Shown: positions 44,689-56,504, numbered from the stretch's first letter. The stretch is DNA of 58,098 nt from Magnetococcales bacterium (GCA_015231375.1 JADGBT010000026.1:1-58098), one strand, 5' to 3'. The notes: generated by a model from the letters alone, not told the origin. Program-made: numbers and translations.

Positions 44689-47600
44689 CGCATTCTCCGT
44701 TCGTACTCGCGCAAGGCATTCACAATCCCACGGATATCCGCCGGGGGCGCGGTGATGGAGGCCGATGGGCGACCGTCCGTGGACAGATCGAGCCGCATCA
44801 CTTCCGTGACCTGTGGGGTGACAGCCCCGCCGCCAGCGAATGCCACCTGCGGGATTGTTGGGATCACCAGATTGCGGACTACACCACCAAATTCAAACCT
44901 GGGGATGGTCGGCATCTTGAAATGCTGAACCAGTCCGCCATGCGCGAACCGGGGCAGACGCATCTGGTTCATGGCGTGAAGCCGGTCCAGGCCATACAGG
45001 CGCACAGCCTCCTTACGGAACACAAATTCACCCCGCTGCAACAAAGCCGGAATATCGTCAGCCGTTCCCCAACCAGGCAGAAATCCGCCACGGGCCAATC
45101 CAGGCACGGTCCCCTGATCCGGTGATGCACTCCTTTGCTCGACGTAATTGACTGTGACGGTTTTCCCTGAGGGGATCTCTGCAATTCGAGTGATCAAGTT
45201 GTCTATGGCACTCATGGCGGTACCGACTTCGGCGTCGAACGTCACCCTGGGCGCGTCCGGGACGGTCGCCTTGAACTCCTTGAATTTGGCCATCAGCCCG
45301 TCGATGGAACCGGTGGCCGACACCGTATCGAATGATGCCTTGACCTCCGGTTGCCAGGTTGCGAACTCGGTCTTGAATCTCTCGAAAACGCGGGAAACGA
45401 CATCGAGACTCGTCTGGGCCTTGTCCGTTTCCCCGGCCAGCACATCCTTGGTCACGGACTCCAACGCTGTCGCCCCGCCCTGGAGTTCGGCCTTGATCTT
45501 GACCACCCGATCTTTTTTCTCCAGCAGGTCGTCGATCTCCTTTCCGGCTTCCCGGATCTTGTCCAGATTGGCGGTGATGATCAGGGTGTGGTCTTTGACC
45601 AGCGCGGCATCCACCTCTTTCAGGGTATCCCGCAACCTGCCCAGCTTGTCGGTCGAGGCTTCCGCCGATTTCTGCAGGGCGTCCGCCGCCCCTGCCTTGG
45701 CCTTTTCTTCCTCGGTGAACGCCTGATTCTCGATTTGCGCGGCGTCCTGGATCTGCTTGATGGCACGGGCCGCCGCCGTTTTCGAGTCCACGACCACCTT
45801 GTCGCCCCGGCTCACCGCGTCGGAGGTCGATTCCGCCAGGGCGATCATCTTGTCGGCGTGCTTGCGGGCCATCTCAAAATTCCCGGCCTGCAATGCCGCC
45901 TCGGCCTGGGTTTGCTCTTGGGCGATGCGTTTTTGCCGGGACATGTAGACCTGCGCGGGGTCCATGCCTTTCTCTTTGACGTTGGCCACGCGATCCGCCA
46001 CCGAGGCGTTGAAATCTTTGCGTTGCTCTGCCAGTTGTCGGGCCTCGTCTCTGAGCCGTTTCTCTTCGGCGATCATCTTGTCGATGTTCTGGCGGTAGGC
46101 GGACGCCGTTTTTTCCAGCACGCCCCGCTGGGACTGCAACCGTTCCTCATCCACCCTGGCGGCATCGATCCCCAGACGTTTGGCGTTGTCGATTTTGGTC
46201 TGGAACTCTTTTCTCGACAGGGCCATGGCCTGGGTCAGGTAGCGATCCGCCTCCCGCAGTTTGGCCTCGGTCTCCTCGATAACAAAAGCGTTGGTGGCTT
46301 GCAGCATGGCCCGTTGGGAGAAACTCTGTCTTTGCGCATCCCGTTCCGCACCCGCTGCCAGAAACTGGGATCGTCTGCTCTCGTCGCCCGCCATGGCCTG
46401 CAACCTATCCCGGCGATGGGCGAATTGCTCGTCCATGGCCTGGGTGACTGTATCGAAGGACGACGTGGCGGCATCGGCCAAGGATTTATAGGACTTGGTT
46501 TCGTCGTCCACCGCTTCTTTGAGCTTGCCCCGGTGCAGCACCAGGGCCTCATGGTGTTTTCCCAGTTGCAGGTCGGCGGCCCCGATGGCGTCCACGAACC
46601 CCTTCTTGGCAGCGGCGGCAGGGCCAGAGATGGCGATGGAGAATTGCTTGAAGGCGTCGCTGAGCGTGTTCACCTTGCCGGAAGTGGATGCCGCCGCTTC
46701 GCTCATGCCCCGGAAAAGGGTGAGAACCTGTTCTTTGGTGGCAGAATCGGCGTGGATGCCATCCATGGCCCGGCCCAGATCCTCCACGGACATTCCGGCC
46801 AGTTTGGCTTCGCGCATCGTCTTGTTGATCGCGGCGGCCACCTCGTCGTGGGTGCGGCGCAATTCGCTGCCAGCGACTTTGTTTTTCTCCAGGGTGCCGT
46901 TCAGCCGGTCCATCTGCTGCCAGTTCTTCTGGGATGGGGTCTGCGTCTCCCCGGTGGCCCCATAGCGTTTTTTCATGCTTTCCAGGTAGGCGTCCAACTC
47001 CTTTCTGGTGGCCCGGATCGCCTGGGACTGCGTCTCCATCTGCGACGCCAGGTCAAAGGCGTCCTTGGCTTTCAATTGGCCGATGAATTTATCCAGTTTG
47101 GCCGCATTCCCCTCGGCGGCATCACCCACCTTGGCCATGATGCGCCCCTGGGCGTCCAGGGAGAGATTGGCCTCCGGCAACAGGCTCGCCAGTTTCTCTT
47201 CCGCCTCGGTATGCTCTTTGGTGTCCTCCTTGGTGGAGGCCATCACGCCCTTCAACTCCTCCAGGGTCTTGATTTTTTCTGCGGTCGCCTCCCGGCTTTT
47301 GCTCATGGCGGACAGGCTCTCCAACAGCGGCGGAACGCTGGATGCCGTGGCCCTGGAAAAGGCATAGGCCGCGACACTGGCCGCCGTCAGCACGGCACCC
47401 ACTGGGGTGAAAATCAAACGGGTGGCCGCTACGGCAAGAAGACCAATGTCGGCGGCCAATGCCACCACCCCGGCCCGCATCACGCTCCACGCCAACCGTA
47501 GCGCGGCGAAACCGGCCAGGGCGGTCAATGCGGTGACAGCACCGGCGGCCAGTTTCGGAAACCGGTCCGTCAGGTCGGCGGCCCCGTGCGCCATGGCGGC

Positions 47601-49280
47601 GATGGTCTGCGATGCGGTGACGATGGCGGGCAAAAAAACGGTCCCAAGATTCACGCCCGCCTCGGAGATGGCGTTGCTTGCCAGTTGCATCTGGGATGCA
47701 GTGGTCTTGACCCTCTCGTTGAACTCCTTCTGCATGGACCCCGCGTAGTTCGTCTCCCTGGACACCAGATCCAGGGCGTTCTTGTAGGTGTCCAGACCGG
47801 CCAAAAGAATGGAGATGTCGTCGGCGTACTGCCTGCCGAAGATCGTGGCCAGGGTCTCGGACTGGGTCTGCTTGTCCAGGCTTTTCAGGGTCTCCAGGAA
47901 CGTCAGCAGGGTTTGCTGCGGGTTCTTGCCGATGTCGGCGGCCAATTTTTCCGCAGAGATGCCCATCCGGGCCAACGCCTGTTTGAAATCCGCCTCGCGA
48001 GTGGGCGCGGTTTGCAAGGTCAGCATCAGGGCGTTGATGGCCGTGGCGGCAATCTCCGGAGGGCGGCCCAGGGCCAGGAAAGCGGTTCCGAGAGCGGCGG
48101 ATTCGGTGTTGGCCAGACCAAACACCTTGGCCATGCCACCGGTGCGGTTCATGACGTTTAGGATGTCCCGCTCCACGGCATTGGTGTTGTTGCCCAGATG
48201 GTTGATGGCATCTCCCAGGCGTTGCGTTTCCGGTACGGTCAATTTGAAGATGTTCATCAACCGCCCGACAGCCTCTCCGGTCTCGTTGGGGGAGATGTTG
48301 AAGGCGGTGGACATTTTGGCGACGACTTCCGTGAAGCCACGGATCTCTTTGGAGGCGATCCCCATCTGCCCACCCGCTTCAGCGATTTTCGCCAGTCCCT
48401 CCAGGGGCACGGGAATTTCACGAGCCATCCCCTTGATATCGGCGGTCAGTTCTTTGAAGGCACCCGGTGTGGGAAAATCCACCACTTTTCTCACGTTCGA
48501 CATGGCGGATTCAAAGGCAATGGCCTCCCTGGATGACAGGCCGATACCCGCGCCCACGATGGCCAATTGCACCAGTTGCTCCCGGACCAGCATCAGGCGT
48601 CCCGCCCAACTGTCCGTGCCATTGCGCAAGGCAAGGATCCCCTCGGTCATCCTGACATGCGCCCTGGCCAGCTCGACACCGGTGAGATTGCCGGTGGCCC
48701 GCAACCGCTCGTAGGCCGCCTGCATGCGCAGCACCTCCCGGTCGGTGTTGACACTGGGGCCAAGGTTGAGGACGTTTCTGGCGTCCTGGGTTCTCTGCAA
48801 GGATCGGGCTTGAGCCTGATATTTCGCCTCGTTGGCCGCCAGTTCGGCGCGAAGTCTGGCTTGTGCGGCGGCCAATCCGGTCGTTGATACCCCCGCAGCG
48901 GTCATGGAGGTGCGCAGGGCGTTCAACGCGATGCTCTGCTGAACAAAGGTGGCCTGGGCGTCCGCCGCCGCTTTTTTGGCTTTCTCGAACTCCTGCTTCA
49001 GCCCTTTAATGGGTGGGCCAACTTGGTTCAAGGCAACACCCAGCCGGGTGGCTTCCGCCTGGGATTTCACCCACTCAGCGCGGGCATCGGCAACCCCCGT
49101 TTTAAGTTCCCGGAAAGCGGTGATGCTCGCCAGGGCGGACTGGATGCGCAGGCTCTCCTCTTTGGCCGCCTGGGTCATGCCACGCATGCCATCGGCCACG
49201 CTTTTTCTGACACTCCCCATGCCACGCCCGATATCGGCGGTGTTCATGAAAAGCGTGAATTCCAGCGAGGCGGTGGGCAT
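44685..49280 (-). CDS. Phage tail tape measure protein (1,531 aa)
   Basis: TP901-type tape measure: N-terminal MPTASLEFTLFMNTADIGRG, long coiled-coil stretches full of Ala, Lys, Glu and Gln, a membrane-like hydrophobic region (around LAAGAVTALTALAGFAALRL), and an Ala-rich mixed C-terminus. It sets tail length and is ejected ahead of DNA. It lies in the standard place after the G/T chaperones. A 1.5-kb-aa size implies a fairly long tail if typical length scaling holds. Confidence 0.92.
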   Translation of the reverse strand: MPTASLEFTLFMNTADIGRGMGSVRKSVADGMRGMTQAAKEESLRIQSALASITAFRELKTGVADARAEWVKSQAEATRLGVALNQVGPPIKGLKQEFEKAKKAAADAQATFVQQSIALNALRTSMTAAGVSTTGLAAAQARLRAELAANEAKYQAQARSLQRTQDARNVLNLGPSVNTDREVLRMQAAYERLRATGNLTGVELARAHVRMTEGILALRNGTDSWAGRLMLVREQLVQLAIVGAGIGLSSREAIAFESAMSNVRKVVDFPTPGAFKELTADIKGMAREIPVPLEGLAKIAEAGGQMGIASKEIRGFTEVVAKMSTAFNISPNETGEAVGRLMNIFKLTVPETQRLGDAINHLGNNTNAVERDILNVMNRTGGMAKVFGLANTESAALGTAFLALGRPPEIAATAINALMLTLQTAPTREADFKQALARMGISAEKLAADIGKNPQQTLLTFLETLKSLDKQTQSETLATIFGRQYADDISILLAGLDTYKNALDLVSRETNYAGSMQKEFNERVKTTASQMQLASNAISEAGVNLGTVFLPAIVTASQTIAAMAHGAADLTDRFPKLAAGAVTALTALAGFAALRLAWSVMRAGVVALAADIGLLAVAATRLIFTPVGAVLTAASVAAYAFSRATASSVPPLLESLSAMSKSREATAEKIKTLEELKGVMASTKEDTKEHTEAEEKLASLLPEANLSLDAQGRIMAKVGDAAEGNAAKLDKFIGQLKAKDAFDLASQMETQSQAIRATRKELDAYLESMKKRYGATGETQTPSQKNWQQMDRLNGTLEKNKVAGSELRRTHDEVAAAINKTMREAKLAGMSVEDLGRAMDGIHADSATKEQVLTLFRGMSEAAASTSGKVNTLSDAFKQFSIAISGPAAAAKKGFVDAIGAADLQLGKHHEALVLHRGKLKEAVDDETKSYKSLADAATSSFDTVTQAMDEQFAHRRDRLQAMAGDESRRSQFLAAGAERDAQRQSFSQRAMLQATNAFVIEETEAKLREADRYLTQAMALSRKEFQTKIDNAKRLGIDAARVDEERLQSQRGVLEKTASAYRQNIDKMIAEEKRLRDEARQLAEQRKDFNASVADRVANVKEKGMDPAQVYMSRQKRIAQEQTQAEAALQAGNFEMARKHADKMIALAESTSDAVSRGDKVVVDSKTAAARAIKQIQDAAQIENQAFTEEEKAKAGAADALQKSAEASTDKLGRLRDTLKEVDAALVKDHTLIITANLDKIREAGKEIDDLLEKKDRVVKIKAELQGGATALESVTKDVLAGETDKAQTSLDVVSRVFERFKTEFATWQPEVKASFDTVSATGSIDGLMAKFKEFKATVPDAPRVTFDAEVGTAMSAIDNLITRIAEIPSGKTVTVNYVEQRSASPDQGTVPGLARGGFLPGWGTADDIPALLQRGEFVFRKEAVRLYGLDRLHAMNQMRLPRFAHGGLVQHFKMPTIPRFEFGGVVRNLVIPTIPQVAFAGGGAVTPQVTEVMRLDLSTDGRPSASITAPPADIRGIVNALREYERRMR

Positions 49281-49283
49281 GGT

Positions 49284-49412
49284 TTATTTTCTCTTCAGCG
49301 ATGCGGTCAACTCTTCGGTCGCGGCCAAAAAGACGGGCCACGGATAATCCCACACTTGCGTATGACCAGCCCGCGCCAGGGCGCAGGCCGACCAGACCAG
49401 ATTCTTGATCAT
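49284..49412 (-). CDS. Tail assembly chaperone downstream ORF (gpT-like, 42 aa)
   Basis: It lies in the -1 frame relative to the G-like gene and overlaps its stop by ATGA. It ends 3 bases before the tape-measure start. Sequence IKNLVWSACALARAGHTQVW. Position matches the T half of lambda-style G/GT chaperones. A -1 frameshift or coupled reinitiation could express it; TTTCCCA in this region is not a canonical in-phase slippery site. Confidence 0.55.
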   Translation of the reverse strand: MIKNLVWSACALARAGHTQVWDYPWPVFLAATEELTASLKRK

Positions 49413-49816
49413 ACTTGGGAAATCGTCTCGGCTGGTCCCGGATTGGCCAGCATCCATTGATCGGAGTTGATCAAGGCTGCATACGCTGAATGGGACTCCA
49501 TCTCCCACATCAACATCCTGCGCCTGCGCACGGTAAAAAAATCCGGGTTCAGCTCCTGGCAGGCGTCGATCAATCGCCTGATCTCCGATGGCACCAACGT
49601 GTCCAGGTCTTCCAACGAGAGATCAGACATCAGCACGATGTCGGTGAGGGAGGCGTCGTTGAACATGCCATGGGTCACGAAATCGATGGTGTCGGTTTTG
49701 AGTTGCTCCAGTTCAACCATCCATTTGCGCATCTCGGCAACCGTTGGTTCATGGATGATCACCTCGCGGGGAGGATCGCTCAGAGTGATGGTTTTGGTGC
49801 GTCGCATGGTCGTCAT
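49409..49816 (-). CDS. Tail assembly chaperone (gpG-like, 135 aa)
   Basis: Acidic/helical protein (MRKWMVELEQLKTDTIDFVT) between tail tube and tape measure, with the gpT-like frame after it, which is the classic position of G. An ATG at 49816 shares one base with the tail-tube stop; an in-frame GTG at 49819 would give a GTGA overlap instead. It should coat the tape measure until the tail tube polymerises. Confidence 0.65.
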   Translation of the reverse strand: MTTMRRTKTITLSDPPREVIIHEPTVAEMRKWMVELEQLKTDTIDFVTHGMFNDASLTDIVLMSDLSLEDLDTLVPSEIRRLIDACQELNPDFFTVRRRRMLMWEMESHSAYAALINSDQWMLANPGPAETISQV

Positions 49817-50721
49817 CACGACACCAGCTTGATGCTGCAGTAGGCACTGATGTCTTCTCCGGTTTTGGTATCGTCATTGAGGAGGGTGCCGGTCAGAGTC
49901 AGGGTGGCGAAATCCTCGCCGATGAAGGCCAGATCCTTGGGCGCGGAGAACTTGACCCGGTACATGTCGACGCTCAATGGCTTGCCGTTGCGCGCGAAGT
50001 TCTTGCCCGCGAACACCACCTGGTACTCTTCCCCAGCCTTGACCAACGCCTCGATGTTGGTCCCCTCGGTGGTGGTATAGGCCACATCGACGGGAGTGCC
50101 CGCCTCGGAGATCTTGCTGGAGGCGTCCGGGATGAAAATGCCCGCGCTGGTGATTTCGTATTCGCTGGCGGCCAACGCCCGCAGCCCCTTGTCCGTCCAG
50201 GTGGCGGTCCCGTCGGTGGTGTCGGTGCCATCGGTCTTCCAGGTGGGAGCGGCGGCCCCGGAGGTGCCAGCCGTTTTGCACTCGTAATAATGGGTGCCCG
50301 CGATGGGGTTGACCAATTGCCCGACGGCGTAGGCCGTGGACGCCACCCAGGCGTCCAGTGCCAGGGTCAGCGTCACCGCCGTCGGGCCGACGCCCGCAAG
50401 CTGGATCAGCCCGCCAGGGTAGGCGGTGCGCGCTTCGCTGGTGAACGCTTGCGACGCCAAGACCGAATCGACGCCACGCAGGGCCATGGCCAGATTCTTC
50501 ACGGAGAGGCTCGCGAAAGTGATGCTGGTCTCCACCTTGGAGATGAAGCTGACACTGTCGGCGATTCCACCACCATTCACATAGTCTTTCAACTCCTTGG
50601 TCTCTTCCGTGAAATCCAGTTTGTACTCCTTGCACTGCCCGACAAAACGCAATTTTCCACCGGCGCGCAGCCCGATGAAGACTCTCCCGGCACCGATGAG
50701 ACTGACATGACTGCTGGCCAT
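49816..50721 (-). CDS. Major tail (tube) protein with C-terminal Ig-like insertion
   Basis: This 301-aa protein starts MASSHVSLIGAGRVFIGLRA and has the tail-tube pattern (KEYKLDFTEETKELKDYVNG, ISKVETSITFASL). A central insertion with AWVASTAYAVGQLV, HYYECKTAGTSG and DGTATWTDKG is a carbohydrate-contact/Ig-like module often decorating tube proteins. ATG 50721 is the supported start. It is the building block of the tail tube; no sheath gene is seen, so the tail is probably non-contractile. Confidence 0.8.
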   Translation of the reverse strand: MASSHVSLIGAGRVFIGLRAGGKLRFVGQCKEYKLDFTEETKELKDYVNGGGIADSVSFISKVETSITFASLSVKNLAMALRGVDSVLASQAFTSEARTAYPGGLIQLAGVGPTAVTLTLALDAWVASTAYAVGQLVNPIAGTHYYECKTAGTSGAAAPTWKTDGTDTTDGTATWTDKGLRALAASEYEITSAGIFIPDASSKISEAGTPVDVAYTTTEGTNIEALVKAGEEYQVVFAGKNFARNGKPLSVDMYRVKFSAPKDLAFIGEDFATLTLTGTLLNDDTKTGEDISAYCSIKLVS

Positions 50722-50734
50722 GGTGTGATCCTTT

Positions 50735-51145
50735 TTATGAAATGAAACTCGTTGAAAACGCCACCGGGAAGTAATAGACCCCGTTGGGCGAATAGTCCGG
50801 CACAAAGGTGGATTTCACCCGCTTGAACGGAGAGAACATCTCCCCTGCGGGCTGCCAGCCGTTCAGTGCCTGGATGACTTGGGCGATCAACGGCCCGGCC
50901 TCGTTCTCGGCGTCGGCAACCACCACCAGACAGAGCCATGTTTGCTCCACCTGTTGTGTGGCTCCTTCCTCCAGCAATTGAATCTGGCCGGGCCGATCCT
51001 CCTCCAGGAAAACCAGGACCGCCGGAGGGAGGTCGAAGGTTTCTTGAATCCTGGGCATGCCCCAGGTCGATTTGACGGTGACGTTGTTGACTTGGTCGTT
51101 GAGCCGGGCCACGAGCAAAGGCTCAACGGCCAGATAGTCGTTCAT
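50735..51145 (-). CDS. Tail terminator / completion protein (Gp37-like)
   Basis: 136 aa. The pattern YLAVEPLLVARLNDQV, ... PPAVLVFLEED and WLCLVVVADAEN fits tail-terminator proteins of the Mu gp37/siphovirus kind, which stop tube growth. It precedes the tail tube gene, the usual order. ATG 51145. Confidence 0.7.
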   Translation of the reverse strand: MNDYLAVEPLLVARLNDQVNNVTVKSTWGMPRIQETFDLPPAVLVFLEEDRPGQIQLLEEGATQQVEQTWLCLVVVADAENEAGPLIAQVIQALNGWQPAGEMFSPFKRVKSTFVPDYSPNGVYYFPVAFSTSFIS

Positions 51146-51175
51146 TTCTCAAGTCTCCTGGGGGGTCTGGGTGGG

Positions 51176-53401
<2,226 letters not shown>

Positions 53402-53426
53402 GGGGGAATTCCTCGTCAAAAATGGT

Positions 53427-53765
53427 TTATTGATGGTGGCATTCGTGGTGGTTGGGGATGTCCGATGACATGGTCTGGATCAGTCGCAAGACCGTGGCTT
53501 CCGTGGAGACCGCCTGGATGGCTTTGACCACTTGCAACCATGGGCAGGGTGTATGGGATTTTCTCGATGGCTCTTTCACCCATCTGGAAGCACCTGGGCC
53601 GATCCGTTTCCAGGTGGTGCCATCGGTTTGGAAGTAGACCGATCCCACCGGGAAGGTGGAGGTGTCCACCGTTCTGGGGTCTTCAGCCCCGGAGAACAGA
53701 CCGACATTGCCATCCAGCGACAGGCTCCGGACACGATAGGCCGAGGTGAAATCAGGCATGCTCAT
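53427..53765 (-). CDS. Hypothetical phage protein (112 aa)
   Basis: Contains SLDGNVGLFSGAEDPRTVDT, then SVYFQTDGTTWKRIG, an N-terminal fibre-like head module seen in several phage tail accessory proteins. It begins just downstream of the terminator at 53774-53810, so it may need its own promoter or read-through. Function is inferred only from neighbours. Confidence 0.6.
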   Translation of the reverse strand: MSMPDFTSAYRVRSLSLDGNVGLFSGAEDPRTVDTSTFPVGSVYFQTDGTTWKRIGPGASRWVKEPSRKSHTPCPWLQVVKAIQAVSTEATVLRLIQTMSSDIPNHHECHHQ

Positions 53766-53773
53766 CGAGATCC

Positions 53774-53810
53774 CTTAAAAAAAGCGGGAGGCTGGTGAGG
53801 CCTCCCGCTT
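53774..53810 (-). terminator. Rho-independent terminator between two halves of the tail locus
   Basis: AAGCGGGAGG pairs with CCTCCCGCTT (53801-53810). On the minus strand the stem is followed by a T7 run. It lies after the 558-aa gene and before the 112-aa gene, so transcription from the right side is at least partly stopped here. Confidence 0.85.
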
Positions 53811-53842
53811 CGACATTGCAACGGGAAAGAGTGGGAAAAAGA

Positions 53843-55519
53843 TCAGGCAGCCCGGCGCAGAACAGACCGGGTCATGGTGACTTCCACGGGATCGGTGGAG
53901 GCCATGAGCAGACGCATGGTGCGTGCGTTCAACGGACCGGACACCTCCACGTCCATGGTGATTTCCAGGCCGGTGATCGGGGTGCTGAGTTCGATGATCG
54001 CCGACTCGTTGAAATTGGCCGCAGTCGCCGCCAGACCGATGGTCGCATTGTGGGTGGCTTTGACACTGGTGAAATAGACGTTGTGGGGATTGGCGACTTC
54101 CCGGACATGGATCAACCATTCCGCCGCCAATTCCTGCTCCATGATGATGGAATCGACGGGAACCAACGTGGTCACGACGGGAGAATGAACCTCCTCGCTG
54201 ACGGCTCCGAGACGATCATCCAACGCGCTGATGGCCGCCTCCAGGCTGGTGCCCTGGCCCACGACCTTGGTGGTCAGATAGGCCGGAGTTTCGTTGCCCA
54301 CACCCTTGCCGACGAAGGCGAGCAGGTAGCCGACCTCCCGGTCCAACTGGCTGATGCCGTCATTGAGGCTCGCGCCCTGGGTGACGGCCACGGGATCGGC
54401 GTAAAGTGGCATTTCCTCGCCAACGGATTTGCCCATGTAGGCCAGGATGTCGCCGGTGGCCGTATCCAACTGGCCGATGGCCGCTTCCAGGTTGGCTCCC
54501 TGGGTGATCACCTCGGCACTGGAGTAGTTGGGCGACTCCGAACCATCACCGGACTTGCCGATGAAGGTCTGGATGAAGCCCGACTCCAGGGTGTTGGACT
54601 GGCCCTGTTTCACCCACTGGCCGTCACTGCTGAAGGAGTAGACCGAACCTTTCTCGGCACCCTCCTGGACGTAGACGGTATCCCCCACATGATTCTGGAG
54701 GGTCACGCTCTTGATGGTGCGCAAGGGAACCCGGTCAAAGCCGATCCGGGTCGCGGATCCGCCGGTGAAGGCGGTCAGGGCCATGGGAGGCTGGAGAGTG
54801 ACCGGATCGATTCCGGCGGTGATCTCCTCGTGGGTGAAATCCGGGCAGAACATCTGGACGTGGTTGTCCGTATCCACCGCCTCGATGGCCCGGATCACGT
54901 CAAGAACGGTCGCCGTGGAGACTCCGGCGGCGTTTTTCAGATTCACCGCGATGGCGTTGCCGACGATGGTGCAGGTGGTCTCGGTGGCGTCCAGCGGGTT
55001 GTCGGTGGTGGCCACGAAGGTCAGGGCGTTGCCAGCCGAAGTGTCCGCCGTGGTCGGAAGAGTCGAGCGCAAGGAGTAGACATGGGATCCGGCGGGATTG
55101 GTGCCCTCTGGATCCATGGTCACGCTGGCCTGGGGATAAAACCCGACATCGAAGATGGAAGGCTCGACATCGGTGAGCTTGGCGAACAACACCCGCTGCG
55201 GCAGACTGGGCATGGCCAGACCAATGGTTTGGGCCTCGGCCAGGGTCATCTCCTGGAGGCTGGCCTCGTCCACCGGGGAGAGCCAGTTCGGAGCCACGCC
55301 GATCAGGTCCATGGAGGTGGTGAGGGTGGCCCACTTGTCCGGACCCGCGCCGATGGTGGTCTTGCGATACCATTGACCGGTGTCCTGGGCGATGGCCAGA
55401 GAACCCACGGACAGCAGGTCAGCCTGAACGCCAGACGGAGCGGAAGGGAACACCTGGAACTGCACCTTGCCATCCAGATCCAAACCGCCTTTGATACGAA
55501 AAGGAGCGACAGTACCCAT
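53843..55519 (-). CDS. Large virion structural protein, unknown family (558 aa)
   Basis: Begins MGTVAPFRIKGGLDLDGKVQ. Middle is a beta-rich head-like domain with LLSVGSLAIAQDTGQWYRKT. Three imperfect copies of a helical block, ITQGANLEAAIGQLD, VTQGASLNDGISQLD and VGQGTSLEAAISALD, suggest internal duplication. Not a sheath by pattern. It ends 33 bases before the terminator. Probably a fibre/appendage component. Confidence 0.6.
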   Translation of the reverse strand: MGTVAPFRIKGGLDLDGKVQFQVFPSAPSGVQADLLSVGSLAIAQDTGQWYRKTTIGAGPDKWATLTTSMDLIGVAPNWLSPVDEASLQEMTLAEAQTIGLAMPSLPQRVLFAKLTDVEPSIFDVGFYPQASVTMDPEGTNPAGSHVYSLRSTLPTTADTSAGNALTFVATTDNPLDATETTCTIVGNAIAVNLKNAAGVSTATVLDVIRAIEAVDTDNHVQMFCPDFTHEEITAGIDPVTLQPPMALTAFTGGSATRIGFDRVPLRTIKSVTLQNHVGDTVYVQEGAEKGSVYSFSSDGQWVKQGQSNTLESGFIQTFIGKSGDGSESPNYSSAEVITQGANLEAAIGQLDTATGDILAYMGKSVGEEMPLYADPVAVTQGASLNDGISQLDREVGYLLAFVGKGVGNETPAYLTTKVVGQGTSLEAAISALDDRLGAVSEEVHSPVVTTLVPVDSIIMEQELAAEWLIHVREVANPHNVYFTSVKATHNATIGLAATAANFNESAIIELSTPITGLEITMDVEVSGPLNARTMRLLMASTDPVEVTMTRSVLRRAA

Positions 55520-55571
55520 GATTTAAATCTCCATGCAAATTGTTTGACTACGGTTGGCGAAATGCCACACT

Positions 55572-56045
55572 TCAAGCAAAAACTCCGATTTTCATGCTGC
55601 CCACGTCCAGAATTCCGTCATAAAGCGACGTGAACACCATTTGCACTTCATCCCCATCGGCCACGAAATCGATCTCGTAGCCGATGGTGTCCGCATCTCC
55701 TGTAATGGCGTATTCGTTGAATGCGACGGTTCCTCCTTTATAAAAGGCGTTGATCTCGTTGCCGACGCCCAGACCGTTGACCGGGTCGGAGATGGTCAGC
55801 AGCCACTTGACCTGCCGGAATTGACCCGGCATGGCCACCTGGTCGACAATCGTCGGGCTGCCACGGACAATACCGTTCACCCGTTTTGGATTCTCCCCGA
55901 ACGGCCAACCGCCGGTGGCTTGCAAGACCACCGGGGCCGAGATGTTCAGGGGTTCGTCCGTAACCAGAACGTTGAGCGGTGTTTCGACGATTGTGACCAC
56001 GAGGGGCTGTTCGCCGACCGTGACGTTGATCTTCTGGTCGGCCAT
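55572..56045 (-). CDS. Hypothetical virion protein (157 aa)
   Basis: Begins MADQKINVTVGEQPLVVTIV with a repeated V-T/E-P-L-N pattern (TPLNVLVTDEPLNISAP), probably a beta-helix or fibre-like domain, then a C-terminal jelly-roll-like part (YEIDFVADGDEVQMVFTSLY). Unknown family. 2 bases separate it from the 129-aa gene upstream. Confidence 0.6.
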   Translation of the reverse strand: MADQKINVTVGEQPLVVTIVETPLNVLVTDEPLNISAPVVLQATGGWPFGENPKRVNGIVRGSPTIVDQVAMPGQFRQVKWLLTISDPVNGLGVGNEINAFYKGGTVAFNEYAITGDADTIGYEIDFVADGDEVQMVFTSLYDGILDVGSMKIGVFA

Positions 56046-56047
56046 GG

Positions 56048-56437
56048 CTATGGACCATGGTTTCGGGTGATGTCCGGCAAGACCTGGATGCGACCACTGA
56101 TGAAGGTGGCCACCACCGGTGGAGTTCCCGGATCACCTGGAATGCCGGGGATGACCTTTTGCATGTCGTAGAGGTAAATCCCCGGCTCGATGGCATCGGT
56201 CTCCGTGGAGTCCAGCAGAAGCGAACCGGACCCGGCCATGGATTCAGGGGTTGAAGGAAAAATGACTCGTTTCTGCAACACGGCTTCGCTGTCCGGATCG
56301 TTGGCCGTGCGTTTCATGGTGAACCACAGTTCGTGGCCGGTGATGTCGATGGGATGCCCGGCCACGGTGGAAAACGACAGGGTGAAGACCTTGGTGTCGC
56401 CCCGGTAGAATTGGAAATTGTTGGTTGGCCGCGTCAT
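56048..56437 (-). CDS. BppU-like N-terminal domain protein (129 aa)
   Basis: FYRGDTKVFTLSFSTVAGHP and ELWFTMKRTANDPDSEAVLQ resemble the N-terminal domain of phage baseplate upper proteins (BppU), a small beta-sandwich used as adaptor. It is far from baseplate genes, so an adaptor for the neighbouring fibre proteins is possible. ATG 56437. Confidence 0.6.
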   Translation of the reverse strand: MTRPTNNFQFYRGDTKVFTLSFSTVAGHPIDITGHELWFTMKRTANDPDSEAVLQKRVIFPSTPESMAGSGSLLLDSTETDAIEPGIYLYDMQKVIPGIPGDPGTPPVVATFISGRIQVLPDITRNHGP

Positions 56438-56453
56438 GGGTCGCTCCGGGTAC

Positions 56454-56476
56454 AAAAAAACACGCGCGAGGCGTGT
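56454..56476 (-). terminator. Rho-independent terminator after the head-tail joining gene
   Basis: ACACGC (56460-56465) pairs with GCGTGT (56471-56476). On the minus strand it is followed by a run of about 7 T. Lies between 56505 and 56437, suggesting that the next genes need separate transcription or read-through. Confidence 0.75.
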
Positions 56477-56504
56477 CATGAGTGAGCGATAATGAAAACC
56501 CCGA

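Noticed and set aside
45351-47501. Long open frame (about 716 codons) on the plus strand opposite the tape measure gene.
   Set aside because: It is antisense to a clearly coding, coiled-coil protein, has no recognisable domain and no supporting start. It is a shadow of the GC-rich tape measure.
53843-55519. 558-aa protein as tail sheath.
   Set aside because: Lacks recognisable sheath sequence blocks and no baseplate wedge or tube-sheath gene order is present; the tail is more likely non-contractile.
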